Positions 9,223-17,426 of a stretch of DNA of 64,000 nucleotides are shown here, one piece after another. Source of the stretch: Pseudobdellovibrio sp. (GTDB taxonomy: Bacteria > Bdellovibrionota > Bdellovibrionia > Bdellovibrionales > Bdellovibrionaceae); contig JAMPXC010000001.1 of the NCBI GenBank assembly GCA_023701385.1, forward strand, positions 62,001-126,000. Direction: 5' to 3'. The position numbers were made by a program, and so were the translations under genes. Each line of letters begins with the position of its first letter. The first letter of the stretch is position 1. The notes below the pieces were generated by a model. The model saw nothing but the letters and a program-made list of their open reading frames with translations. It made no database searches and was not told the DNA's origin.

Positions 9223-10179
9223 ATGGAATATCGTCGTCTCGGCCAAGCTGGTCTTAAAGTTTCTGCTTTATCTTTTGGTTCTTGGGTTACATTTTCAAAT
9301 CAGGTGGATACAAAGCTTGCTGCCAATTGTATGGCGGCGGCCTATGAGCACGGAGTAAATTTCTTTGATAACGCTGAAGTTTATGCTGGTGGTAAATCAG
9401 AAGAAATCATGGGTGAAGTTCTAAAAAAATTAGAATGGCCACGCTTAAAATATATTGTTTCTACAAAATTTTACTGGGGCATTACAGATGGCCCAAACGA
9501 GCGTAACACTTTAAACCGTAAATATTTAATGAACGGTATTACGGGTTCACTTAAACGTTTACAAATGGATTACGTGGATCTTGTGTATTGTCACCGTCCA
9601 GATCCAAATACACCTATTGAAGAAACAGTGTGGGCTATGCACGATATGATTGATCGTGGTTATGCTTTATACTGGGGAACTTCTGAGTGGAGTGCGGCGG
9701 AAATTGATCAAGCTTACCAAATCGCCGAAAAATACCGTCTGCGTAAACCAGTGGTTGAGCAACCGCAGTACAATTTATTGTGGCGTGACCGCGTAGAAAA
9801 AGAATACGCGCCGATTTTTGAAAAATACGGCATGGGCTTAACGACATGGTCGCCGTTAGCTTCTGGTTTATTAACTGGTAAGTACTTAGGTGGAAAAGTT
9901 CCAGAAGGTTCACGTTTAGCTTTGGAATCTTTAGGCTGGTTACGTGAAGAAGCCCTTTCTTCTGAAAAAACAAATAAAGTTCAAAAATTTGTAAATATCG
10001 CTAAAGAATATTCTTTTGATCCAACTCAGTTAGCTTTAGCTTGGTGTTTAAAAAATAAAAACGTAAGCACGGTCATCACAGGTGCTTCAAAGTTAGAACA
10101 AGTTCAACACAATATGAAAGCGATGGAGTTAGTTTCTAAAATCGACGCTGAATTATTAAAGAAATTAAATTCGATCTAG
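9223..10179 (+). CDS. Aldo/keto reductase (potassium-channel beta-subunit-like)
   Basis: A 318-residue NADPH-dependent aldo/keto reductase with a TIM-barrel fold. The catalytic tetrad is visible: Asp49 and Tyr54 in DNAEVY, Lys near 84 in STKFYW, and His near 119 in YCHRPDP. The N-terminus [19 protein letters not shown] and the C-terminal cofactor loop [15 protein letters not shown] resemble the AKR6/YghZ group, which contains channel beta-subunits and methylglyoxal or aldehyde reductases. The start has GGAAG upstream (9210-9215). It is a single gene followed by a strong bidirectional terminator. The physiological substrate is unknown. Confidence 0.9.
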   Translation: MEYRRLGQAGLKVSALSFGSWVTFSNQVDTKLAANCMAAAYEHGVNFFDNAEVYAGGKSEEIMGEVLKKLEWPRLKYIVSTKFYWGITDGPNERNTLNRKYLMNGITGSLKRLQMDYVDLVYCHRPDPNTPIEETVWAMHDMIDRGYALYWGTSEWSAAEIDQAYQIAEKYRLRKPVVEQPQYNLLWRDRVEKEYAPIFEKYGMGLTTWSPLASGLLTGKYLGGKVPEGSRLALESLGWLREEALSSEKTNKVQKFVNIAKEYSFDPTQLALAWCLKNKNVSTVITGASKLEQVQHNMKAMELVSKIDAELLKKLNSI

Positions 10180-10209
10180 AGTGTATTTCTAAATCTTAAA
10201 ACAAAAAAA

Positions 10210-10235
10210 GAGCTAGCAATTTGCTAGCTCTTTTT
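10210..10235. terminator. Bidirectional rho-independent terminator
   Basis: GAGCTAGCAA pairs with TTGCTAGCTC across one base (effective loop about 5 nt), with A-runs before and TTTTT after. It serves the reductase gene and the converging ygiD-like gene. Confidence 0.9.
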
Positions 10236-10259
10236 ATTTCAGCCTTTTGATTTTTAAAA

Positions 10260-11036
10260 TTAATCAAACCAGTACGAACGCATCGCAATTGAACCATTTT
10301 GGATTTCATTAAAAACCACTTCTGGTCCTTTGGTGCGGGTTTCATAACTAGCGCCTAAACAGTACACAAGGGGTAAAAAGTGTTCTGGGGTAGGCACAGC
10401 CATTTTGGCATTTGGTTGTTCGCGCCAGTGTTCAATTAAATTTTTATCGTCACGCACGCGCACTTGTGAATTTACCCAAGCATCAAAATCTGCGGCCCAG
10501 GACATAACCGGGGCTTTTTCTTTCCAGTCAAAGTTTCGTAAGTTATGCACGATATTGCCTGAACCTAAGATTAAAATATTTTGTTCGCGTAAATCCGCAA
10601 GCTTTTCGGCTAAACGATAATGTTCAACAAAAGATTTACTGCGGTCTAAACTTAACTGCACAACTGGAATATCTGCCTTCGGAAAAAGGTGAACTAAAGT
10701 CGACCAAGTTCCATGATCTAAACCCCAGTTGTTTTCTGAAGGCTTAATTCCAAGTTCTGATTTTTTATCAAACATGCGCGGGTAGCCGACCGGGCGGTAC
10801 TTTAACTCATACAGCTCGTCAGGAAATCCATACATATCATAGATCTGTTTTGGATTTGTATCTGCCGTAAAGTAAGTGCCATGATCTGTTTCCCAGTGGG
10901 CCGAAACCATTAAAATCGCTGTCGGTCTGTTCTTTAATAAACGTTCTCCTAAAGCATTTAATGTTCGCGAATATTCATTATCAGCTAACGCATTCATCGG
11001 TGATCCGTGGCCAATAAAAAGTACGGGTTGTCTCAT
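10260..11036 (-). CDS. ygiD: LigB-family extradiol dioxygenase (YgiD/DODA type)
   Basis: A 258-residue class III extradiol dioxygenase-like protein of the 4,5-DOPA dioxygenase (YgiD) family. It has the N-terminal FIGHGSPMNAL, SAHWETDHGTYF, LDHGTWSTLVHLFP and a C-terminal PTPEHFLPL; the histidines in these motifs are the zinc or iron ligands in known members. It is cytoplasmic with no signal. It lies 66 bp downstream of the yceI-like gene on the same strand, and the LysR gene is divergent from that pair, so all three may form one regulatory unit. The start at 11036 is preceded by AAAGGAGG. The natural substrate is not known for most bacterial YgiD proteins. Confidence 0.88.
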   Translation of the reverse strand: MRQPVLFIGHGSPMNALADNEYSRTLNALGERLLKNRPTAILMVSAHWETDHGTYFTADTNPKQIYDMYGFPDELYELKYRPVGYPRMFDKKSELGIKPSENNWGLDHGTWSTLVHLFPKADIPVVQLSLDRSKSFVEHYRLAEKLADLREQNILILGSGNIVHNLRNFDWKEKAPVMSWAADFDAWVNSQVRVRDDKNLIEHWREQPNAKMAVPTPEHFLPLVYCLGASYETRTKGPEVVFNEIQNGSIAMRSYWFD

Positions 11037-11087
11037 AGGTTACCTCCTTTCGGCAGATGTGCAGGGAAGGGCGAGTTGCTTCGCCGT

Positions 11088-11102
11088 TTCGCCGGAGGCG
11101 AA
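11088..11102. other. Small hairpin between yceI and ygiD
   Basis: TTCGCC-GGA-GGCGAA begins right after the yceI stop codon. There is no T-run, so it is more likely an mRNA processing or stability element than a terminator. Confidence 0.4.
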
Positions 11103-11720
11103 CTACTTCGCTTTAGCCCCTTGAACTTTTAGAGTGATTGTTACTTCGTCGCCAACAACTGGGCCGACTTCAACAGCTTTGCTCCATTTTAAACCGTACT
11201 CTTGACGGTTGATTTTAGTTGTCGCCGTGAAAGCGGCTTTGTCGTTACCGTAAGCATCTTTAGCGATACCTAAAAATTTACCATCTAAAGAAACTTCTTT
11301 AGTTTTGTCTTTGATTGTTAAATCACCCACAACTGTGAACTTTTCTGGAGTACCAGTGATTTTTTTACTTTTGAAAGTCATGCTCGGGTGTTTCGCGACA
11401 TCAAAAAAGTCTGCGCTCTTTAAGTGTTTGTCGCGGTCATCGTTAGAGGTGTCGATGGATGCTGTATCTATCTTAGCTGTTACTTTTGAATCTGTGAATT
11501 TTTCTGCGAATTCAATTTCACCTTCGTATTTTGTGAAGCGGCCTTCAACTGATGAAATCACTAAGTGCGGGATTTCAAAACCTACTTTAGAGTGGGTGGG
11601 GTCGATAGCGTATTTGCCAGCTTGGCTTGCAGCCGCAGCCTTAGTGTCTTTTTTACCAGCAGCGTGAGTTGCGAAACCGAAAGCTGTGATAGCTAATGCC
11701 ATTAATAGTGTGTTTTTCAT
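11103..11720 (-). CDS. yceI: YceI-family periplasmic lipid-binding protein
   Basis: A 205-residue protein with a signal peptide (cut near THA-A, residue 21) and one YceI domain. Typical elements are the opening YAIDPTHSKVGFEIPHLVIS, then VEGRFTKYEGEIEF, SADFFDVAKHPSMTFKS, and the closing EVTITLKVQ. YceI proteins are beta-barrel lipocalin-like carriers that bind polyisoprenoids in the periplasm. It is upstream of ygiD on the same strand and divergent from a LysR regulator with a palindromic site between them, so it is probably under that regulator. Confidence 0.92.
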   Translation of the reverse strand: MKNTLLMALAITAFGFATHAAGKKDTKAAAASQAGKYAIDPTHSKVGFEIPHLVISSVEGRFTKYEGEIEFAEKFTDSKVTAKIDTASIDTSNDDRDKHLKSADFFDVAKHPSMTFKSKKITGTPEKFTVVGDLTIKDKTKEVSLDGKFLGIAKDAYGNDKAAFTATTKINRQEYGLKWSKAVEVGPVVGDEVTITLKVQGAKAK

Positions 11721-11841
11721 TATAAATCTCCTTGCGCGTCTGCGACGCGACTTCCTTTGTTTAAAACAATGTTTGGTTATTCAAATTAAGATTAGTATCG
11801 CCCGAAATTCAGTGTTGCAAAAGACCAAATAATTGGAAATA

Positions 11842-11863
11842 ATTGTTCCACTATTGGAACAAT
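11842..11863. promoter_or_regulatory. LysR-type operator between yceI and the lysR-like gene
   Basis: Perfect inverted repeat ATTGTTCCA-CTAT-TGGAACAAT ending 17 bp before the LysR start. A second small palindrome, CCAA-ATAA-TTGG, lies at 11825-11836. Dyads of this size between a LysR gene and its divergent target are the usual binding and autoregulation sites of the family. Confidence 0.7.
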
Positions 11864-11880
11864 AGCAATAGAGGAATTAT

Positions 11881-12780
11881 ATGACTGAACAATTAGGCCT
11901 AGATCTGAACCTTGCTAAAATTTATGTCAAAGTGATCGAATATAAGAGCTTTAGCGGGGCGGCACGTATGTTACGCCTACCAAAGTCCACAGTGTCTCGC
12001 TCGGTCAGTCAGTTAGAAAAAGACTTAGGAATACAGTTAATTCTTAGAACGACTCGTCAATTCAGCATGACTCACCAGGGTGAGAAATTCTACCACGATT
12101 GCCGACACCTCCTGAGCGACTTTGAAGTTAAAGTTAATCAACTGTTAGAAAGCAAAAAGGGTGCTCAAGGAACTATTCGAGTAACGGCTCCTCTTGATTT
12201 AGGAGTAGCGGTGCTAAACCCGTTCATTATCGAATTCACGCAAGCCTATCCCGGCGTTGAAATCGAAGTAAATTACTCTGACGAAGTCATTAACTTAGTA
12301 CGTGAAGGAGTTGATTTAGCTTTACGTATCGGAACACCGAAAGACAGCCGTCTTAAGATGAAAAAAATCGGGGAGTCAGGGTTTTCCATTGTGGCAACTC
12401 ACGACTATTGGCAACGTCGTGGGTATCCCCAAAAGCCCACAGACTTAGACAAGTTGACCTATATGCATTTCAGCCGTTTAGGCCGGGCGATCAAATTCAG
12501 TAACGGTAAAGACAGTTTTGATGTGAAGAACGAACCGCGTATTGCGATTAACAACCTAGAGTCATTAAAAAATATCGTGATGGCTTCGCAAGGTTTTGGG
12601 GTTATTCCAGATTTTTTTGTGAAAGCAGAAATTCAACAAGGAAAATTAGCGGCTGTTTTAGAATCTTATAAAACGCCACCGGTTCCGATCTACTGGGCTA
12701 TGCCAGAGCATAAAGAAAATGCCCCGGCGATTAAAAATTTTAGAGAGTTCGTCACTCCCAAAATTCGTTCAGTGCTTTAG
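11881..12780 (+). CDS. LysR-family transcriptional regulator
   Basis: A 299-residue LysR regulator. Residues about 10-65 form the winged helix-turn-helix (IYVKVIEYKSFSGAARML, then the recognition helix PKSTVSRSVSQLEKDLG). Residues about 95-295 form the two-lobed effector domain. It resembles the CrgA/AaeR-like subgroup because of IRVTAPLDLGVAVL and the LRIGTPKDSRL motif. SD-like GAGGAA lies 5 nt before the ATG. It diverges from yceI-ygiD with a clear dyad between, so it probably controls itself and those genes. The effector is unknown. Confidence 0.92.
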   Translation: MTEQLGLDLNLAKIYVKVIEYKSFSGAARMLRLPKSTVSRSVSQLEKDLGIQLILRTTRQFSMTHQGEKFYHDCRHLLSDFEVKVNQLLESKKGAQGTIRVTAPLDLGVAVLNPFIIEFTQAYPGVEIEVNYSDEVINLVREGVDLALRIGTPKDSRLKMKKIGESGFSIVATHDYWQRRGYPQKPTDLDKLTYMHFSRLGRAIKFSNGKDSFDVKNEPRIAINNLESLKNIVMASQGFGVIPDFFVKAEIQQGKLAAVLESYKTPPVPIYWAMPEHKENAPAIKNFREFVTPKIRSVL

Positions 12781-12818
12781 CTGCAAAAGCGAAGCTCTGT
12801 AAAATTAAAAGCAAAGCT

Positions 12819-13772
12819 TTATAAAAGTAAAAGCATGTTGCCAACGTTCGAGTAGAACTGAACTTGGCGATCGCGGATAAGCTTAGGGTTACGTACACCT
12901 AATAAGTAGAAGTGACGGTAGTCTAAAACCTGTTCCCAGTGTTCTAAACCTAAAACAACAGATCTATCAGCACGAACTTTATTTAAAGTTTTTTCTGTCG
13001 TTGGAATTTCTGTCGTGTGAACAGCTGATTCATAACTAACTACGCCATCAGAAGGACCTGTGATGAACTTATCAGTTACGCTTAATACCGCCGACATGTT
13101 GGCTGCGTTTGTGATATCCCAGTTAACGGGTTGGTATCCGCCGTAAGCGATAATTTTTAAAGCCGAAGGTACACGTACTGATTTAATAAACTGTTGCGTG
13201 AATGGTGTTGTTAATTGGCGAAGACCATCTAAGTGAGCCCAGTCCATTAATGTTTTAAATAACCAAGAATTTTCGCGCCAGTTCTCAACGAATTCAACAC
13301 CATTAAATGGAGTACTTACAGTGACAAGGGCTTTTACATCACGAGCGCCTTTATTGATCGCATAAAGGGCGTATAAACCGCCAGCGCTATGACCAACTAC
13401 GTTTAATTGAGCATTCGGCGCTAGTTTACGAAGGTTTTGGAATAAATAAAGAACGCGTTCGCCATTTTCTTCGATGGTTCCAACTGGGTTAAGCTTTTGC
13501 GCGATAACGACAGTAAAGCCTTTAGCTTGCATCGCTGAAACGATGTCGCTTGAGAAGTACTCTGGCGCAAATGAATTGAAAAATCCTGGAACGAACACAA
13601 CGATGCGTTTCGTGCTGGCTGAAAGCGTGTCTGTTGTTAATACTTTGTTAACATTGGCTTCAGCCGTAGGCATTTCGAACGTGGCTGCTTCTAATTTAGA
13701 TTCACCGGCGTTCGCTAGCAGTGGTGAAAACACCACACATAAAGACAGAATTAAAGATGTAAGTTTTACCAT
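12819..13772 (-). CDS. Secreted alpha/beta-hydrolase (lipase/esterase-like)
   Basis: A 317-residue exported serine hydrolase. It has a signal peptide (LLANAG, residue about 22), the oxyanion strand IVVFVPGFFNSFAPE, and the nucleophile elbow GHSAGG near residue 128, followed by LVTVSTPFNG as in triacylglycerol lipases. Candidate acid and base are Asp in DGVVSYES and His in LEHWEQVLDYRHF near the C-terminus. It probably hydrolyses esters in the periplasm or outside the cell. The start follows GGGGGGA. It converges with the LysR gene; the 38 bp between them hold only imperfect GC-AAAGC repeats. Confidence 0.85.
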   Translation of the reverse strand: MVKLTSLILSLCVVFSPLLANAGESKLEAATFEMPTAEANVNKVLTTDTLSASTKRIVVFVPGFFNSFAPEYFSSDIVSAMQAKGFTVVIAQKLNPVGTIEENGERVLYLFQNLRKLAPNAQLNVVGHSAGGLYALYAINKGARDVKALVTVSTPFNGVEFVENWRENSWLFKTLMDWAHLDGLRQLTTPFTQQFIKSVRVPSALKIIAYGGYQPVNWDITNAANMSAVLSVTDKFITGPSDGVVSYESAVHTTEIPTTEKTLNKVRADRSVVLGLEHWEQVLDYRHFYLLGVRNPKLIRDRQVQFYSNVGNMLLLL

Positions 13773-13995
13773 GTATCCCCCCTGGAAAACTTGCGTAAGT
13801 TGGGTAAGAACCTATGTTTAGAACCTTGATCTGTCACTCTCGGTGAATGAAAAAAACAAAAATAGAGTGAAAGCCCTATAAAATTAACTTGATAATCCTT
13901 TTACAGTAATTTGACATATTGCGACATCGCTTGAATTAGGGTATAAAGGTAGGCGTTTCAGACACACAGTACGAATGACTTGGGGGAAGAACTAT

Positions 13996-14583
13996 ATGTC
14001 AAATGCGGAATCAACTCCGGCAGCACTTAATGTATTAGATGGTGCACTAGAAAAAGAAATCAAAGAAGTAACTGCTTCAAAAGTTGCAAAAGACGAAGAC
14101 CATGACAGCGATGACATGGATATGGAACAAGACAAAGTCCATGACCGTTTCGGCGGTGGTGATGATGATATCTCTTTAGATAACTCAAATGCAGTTAACT
14201 TATTATCTGAAGAAGATGAAGACTTTAACTTCGATGCAGTAGAAAACATTTTAGATTTACCTGAAAATGAATTTCCTAAATTCACTTTAGCTAAAAATAA
14301 AGCGCGCTTTTTACGTATGGTATCTTGGTACCGTCAAAAAGAAGAGTGGATCGAAGTAGCTCCGCTATCTGGAGTACAAAAGCTTTTCAAACAACAAACG
14401 AAAGAGCTTGAAGGTATCCGCGCATCTAAAATGGATTACGAAATGGAACTTGAGACAGGAACATTAACTCCGTCACAACGTTCATACAAACGTGACGAAT
14501 TAAAAATGTGCCGTGTACAAGAGAAAATGGCTGTTCACTTAATTTCTAAGTTACAGTTAAAAATCAAATCGGGTCGCAGATAG
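13996..14583 (+). CDS. Acidic hypothetical protein
   Basis: A 195-residue cytoplasmic protein I do not recognise. The first third is very acidic and low in complexity (runs of Asp and Glu, about residues 20-85). The last half is a basic, helical domain with a Trp-Tyr motif (MVSWYRQKEEWIEVAPLSGVQKLFKQQ) ending in Lys-Ser-Gly-Arg-Arg. I chose the ATG at 13996 because GGGGGAAGA lies 5 nt upstream; an ATG at 13975 sits before that site. It is a monocistronic gene with a good terminator. The charge split suggests a protein-protein or RNA-interaction role, which is speculative. Confidence 0.75.
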   Translation: MSNAESTPAALNVLDGALEKEIKEVTASKVAKDEDHDSDDMDMEQDKVHDRFGGGDDDISLDNSNAVNLLSEEDEDFNFDAVENILDLPENEFPKFTLAKNKARFLRMVSWYRQKEEWIEVAPLSGVQKLFKQQTKELEGIRASKMDYEMELETGTLTPSQRSYKRDELKMCRVQEKMAVHLISKLQLKIKSGRR

Positions 14584-14611
14584 TTTAATTTAAAAAATTG
14601 AATATCGATTT

Positions 14612-14644
14612 AAAAAGGATCGTGTAAAACATGATCCTTTTTTT
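14612..14644 (+). terminator. Rho-independent terminator
   Basis: AAAAAGGATC pairs with GATCCTTTTT, with three further inner pairs and a TAAAA loop. It is followed by a T-run and sits 29 bp after the acidic protein gene. Confidence 0.88.
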
Positions 14645-14959
14645 ATTTGTTCGTTAGTTTCATTCGCCGTGTCTCTAATTTTGGTTTCTAAATCAGATTG
14701 GGACGGTTGTTCAGCCTTTGTTTGGCCTCTATCTTTAGACCAGAAAATTCAGTTTTGAGGCGCTTAAAACCGCTTATAATCGTTTACGCAATATTTCAGC
14801 CATCTTTTTTCAGCTGACCCCTAAAGGTTTTTTATTTCATTCCGATACATTCATTGTGAGTCGTTTGATTCAAGACGAGAAATAAAAACTCTCTCTCAGA
14901 AACAGACTGCTTTAGATTTTTTATTAATGGCGAATGCCGACGATTAAAGAGGAGGCCTA
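14645..14959 (+). promoter_or_regulatory. Long leader and promoter region of the Fis-type gene
   Basis: A 315-bp stretch without a gene. It holds a perfect -10 TATAAT at 14775-14780 with TTTTGA at 14753-14758 (spacer 16). This would give a leader of about 170 nt before the ATG at 14960. A strong AGAGGAGG (14948-14955) precedes the start. The long leader could carry post-transcriptional control, but no clear riboswitch fold was seen. Confidence 0.5.
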
Positions 14960-15397
14960 ATGGCTCGATCATTTGTATACATTGTATCAGAGAATCCTGA
15001 AGTCGTTGAGAAGGTGAAAAAATCTTGCGAAGGTCAAGATGTTAGCTTTTTCAATTATTCGGGGCCGCAATGGAGAGAAGGAATGGAAAATCCATTCTTC
15101 AGAACACAGTTAACTAACGGTGTTCCAGCTCTTACTGCAGGTTTAACACCAGTAAATAATGAAGGTGGCGGAAACGTAGTTTCTTTCCCGACAGCATCAA
15201 CTGGACAAACAGAAAAAGTTCAGAAGATGGAAGACATGGAAGCTCGTGCTATCGAAGCTGCTATTTACCAGTATAAAGGTAATTTAACAGAAGCGGCGAA
15301 AGCATTAGGTATCGGCCGTGCGACTCTTTATCGTAAAGTAAAACAATATCACATCGACCCCTCCCAAGCTCGACGTCGTAAGTTAGTAGCTGCTTAG
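14960..15397 (+). CDS. Fis-type helix-turn-helix regulator
   Basis: A 145-residue protein whose C-terminal 50 residues form a Fis/NtrC-type helix-turn-helix (ARAIEAAIYQYKGNLTEAAKALGIGRATLYRKVKQY). The first 80 residues look like a reduced receiver-like or linker domain (SFVYIVSENPEVVEKVKKS) without the Asp pocket. There is no AAA+ domain, so it cannot be a sigma-54 activator by itself. It is probably a DNA-binding nucleoid or regulatory protein derived from the C-terminal end of an NtrC family member. It has a strong Shine-Dalgarno, a long leader and its own terminator. Confidence 0.85.
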   Translation: MARSFVYIVSENPEVVEKVKKSCEGQDVSFFNYSGPQWREGMENPFFRTQLTNGVPALTAGLTPVNNEGGGNVVSFPTASTGQTEKVQKMEDMEARAIEAAIYQYKGNLTEAAKALGIGRATLYRKVKQYHIDPSQARRRKLVAA

Positions 15398-15460
15398 TCT
15401 TCGACTAAGTTGTTGCCGCACCTACGAACGATATTTGTAAATTAAATTGAATCAATTTAA

Positions 15461-15501
15461 AACGAACGGCTGGACCTTAGGTCTGGCCGTATCGTTTTTT
15501 T
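15461..15501 (+). terminator. Rho-independent terminator
   Basis: Imperfect stem ACGGCTGGACC-TTA-GGTCTGGCCGT extended by flanking AACGA/TCGTT, followed by seven T. It is 63 bp after the Fis-type gene. Confidence 0.85.
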
Positions 15502-15544
15502 GCCGTTTGTGTGAGAGAATATTATTAAGACAGCGGAGAAACTA

Positions 15545-16051
15545 ATGAATAAAAACAAAATTTTTGTAGCCCTTGTAGGTGTTATTGCGATCGCTTTTGC
15601 AACTCATTACTTCTTTGTAAAAAACATCGAAGATAAAGACCGTGAAGTGGCAAGTTTTGGTGAAAGAAATTCTGCTGAACAAATCAAATGGGAACAAAAT
15701 TTAGCTCGTGATTTATCTGCGGGAAAAGTAAAAACACAATTAGGTTCACAAGTTTCTTGGCAAGATGTTTTCATTTATGAATTTTTACGTGGCCAATACA
15801 ATGTTTCTGTAAAACAAGGTCAAATCGACCGCATCACTTTACAAGAACAGCACCAGGGTTTTGCGATTGATGTAAATCAATTTATGAAAGACTACGGTTT
15901 TAAAATTAAAAACTTTTCTAAATTCGAAGTTAAAAAAGTTGATCCTAAGCAAGACATCGTTGAGCTTATGGATTCTTCAGGACACGACGCGGGTGCTTTC
16001 TTGTTTAACCGCAACGACCAAGGTCGTGTTACTGAAATCGTTGTGCAATAA
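15545..16051 (+). CDS. Membrane-anchored hypothetical protein
   Basis: A 168-residue protein with an N-terminal membrane anchor (residues 5-26, IFVALVGVIAIAFATHYFF) and a periplasmic domain of about 140 residues. No lipobox and no clear signal-peptidase site are present, so the anchor is probably retained. Parts of the domain (IDRITLQEQHQGFAIDVNQFM) look alpha/beta. I do not recognise a family. The start is preceded by GCGGAGAA. A hairpin repeat follows the gene. Confidence 0.7.
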   Translation: MNKNKIFVALVGVIAIAFATHYFFVKNIEDKDREVASFGERNSAEQIKWEQNLARDLSAGKVKTQLGSQVSWQDVFIYEFLRGQYNVSVKQGQIDRITLQEQHQGFAIDVNQFMKDYGFKIKNFSKFEVKKVDPKQDIVELMDSSGHDAGAFLFNRNDQGRVTEIVVQ

Positions 16052-16090
16052 TTCGCGCCGCTGCGCTGGCTGGCTTTCCTAGCCGGCCTT

Positions 16091-16113
16091 TCTGACCGCT
16101 TCCTGCGGTCAGA
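16091..16113. repeat. Intergenic hairpin, copy 2 of a TCTGAC-type palindrome
   Basis: TCTGACCGC pairs with GCGGTCAGA around TTCCT, followed by CC. It is 21 of 25 bases identical to 9177-9201, and one of the changed pairs is compensatory. An adjacent weaker stem (GCTGGCT with AGCCGGC) lies just upstream. Confidence 0.6.
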
Positions 16114-16184
16114 CCTGGGTTTTAAATCTCTTAATAAATGCAATTTAGACTCTGTTTTTTCGTCTTAAATACCGATGAGAAATC

Positions 16185-17426
16185 ATGGTATTTCCAGATT
16201 TAAATTCATTCGAATTGTCTTCGCAAAAACATAAACCACTTGTGCCGATTCGCATTCTATCGTTTGTGATCGATTATTTTATCTTCGCACCGGTGATCAG
16301 TTTTTTAATTCTAGTTTTTTTTCACAGCGGTGTAGATATCTACCGTTCTTTTCCTAAATCCACAGAAGCGCAATCGGTGTTTGGCTATCTGGTTGTAGGC
16401 TATGTGATTTTATCTACGTTCTTTCAGGCGCTTTTCATGTCGTTTATGGGAGCAACGCCAGGACAGTTTTTTTTAAAGCTGCATGTTGAGTTTAAAAACA
16501 CGCAGTATCCGCTTTTTTTACAAGCTTGGGCTCGTCAGCTTGGTTTTGTTTTAAGTTTTGCTTTTTTGGGTATTCCATTTTTAAAAGCTTTGGCTGATGA
16601 AAACGGGCAGTGCTTTTACGAAAAAATGACTGAGTCACAGGTTTATTCAAAATGGCCTATGGATCGCCATTCTTATTTTTATAAAGCGATTGAAGTTGAT
16701 CGTAAGTTTTGGTCGGCTTCACTTGCGACAATCAGTTCGTTTTTAATTTTCTTAGGTCTTGTGATGTTTTGGAAGAACTATCAATTTGTTTTAACGTCTC
16801 CTGATAGTTACGCCAAAATGAAGAGTAAGAAAAAATCATGTACTGAGTTTGTTCATTTAGATTCAACAGATCGCTTACGTTATGCGATTGCCATGAATTT
16901 AGTGGGTACGGTTTCTGATGCGTGTTTAGATCAAGAGGCTGATTTTGTTTTATGGCGTAATTTTACTGACGACCGCTCTTTAGCTTATTTTGCCAAGTTT
17001 GTAACAAGCTCAAACGATACTGTTGAAGATAAATATTTAGATCAAGCCTGTATTGAAGATTCAAAATCCGAGGGCTGTTACTGGGCTACGACATTTGTTA
17101 AAAACAACTTCTCTGAAATTCGTAAAAGCCCGGAAATGGCTAATACGCTTTTAGGTAAAGTGCTTTTGTATGAGTTTGCGTCTAAAGGAAACACAAAAAA
17201 ACGTATTCAGGCGTTTAATGATTTAAAAGAATACTCTGAGTTTAAGAGTGTTAAAAAATATCTTCTTTTAGAAAATCTAAATGATTTAGCAAAAGAGCAA
17301 GAGGCGTTAGCCTCTAAAACTGAATTACGTGACCCTAAATCACGTCGTCCGGCTAATTTTGAACCGCTAAAAAAAGAGCCGCTTTTAGGCAGTGATGAAA
17401 TTAAAACGCTGATCGAGGATTTATGA
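16185..17426 (+). CDS. RDD-family membrane protein with cytosolic tail
   Basis: A 413-residue protein. Residues 15-165 form an RDD domain with membrane helices near 22-45, 63-85 and 112-130. The expected Arg and Asp signatures appear in VPIRILSFVIDYFIFAP, and an ATPGQFFLKLHV motif is conserved. A further helix lies near 180-200, followed by about 210 mostly soluble residues with no known domain. RDD proteins are poorly defined; some act in ion transport. It overlaps the rhomboid gene by 4 bp (ATGA), so the two are made together and may be substrate or partner and protease. The start has only a weak ribosome site (GAGAAA). Confidence 0.8.
   Translation: MVFPDLNSFELSSQKHKPLVPIRILSFVIDYFIFAPVISFLILVFFHSGVDIYRSFPKSTEAQSVFGYLVVGYVILSTFFQALFMSFMGATPGQFFLKLHVEFKNTQYPLFLQAWARQLGFVLSFAFLGIPFLKALADENGQCFYEKMTESQVYSKWPMDRHSYFYKAIEVDRKFWSASLATISSFLIFLGLVMFWKNYQFVLTSPDSYAKMKSKKKSCTEFVHLDSTDRLRYAIAMNLVGTVSDACLDQEADFVLWRNFTDDRSLAYFAKFVTSSNDTVEDKYLDQACIEDSKSEGCYWATTFVKNNFSEIRKSPEMANTLLGKVLLYEFASKGNTKKRIQAFNDLKEYSEFKSVKKYLLLENLNDLAKEQEALASKTELRDPKSRRPANFEPLKKEPLLGSDEIKTLIEDL

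Noticed and set aside
11033-11720. Terminator between yceI and ygiD
   Set aside because: The stem at 11088-11102 is short and has no T-run; co-transcription is more likely.
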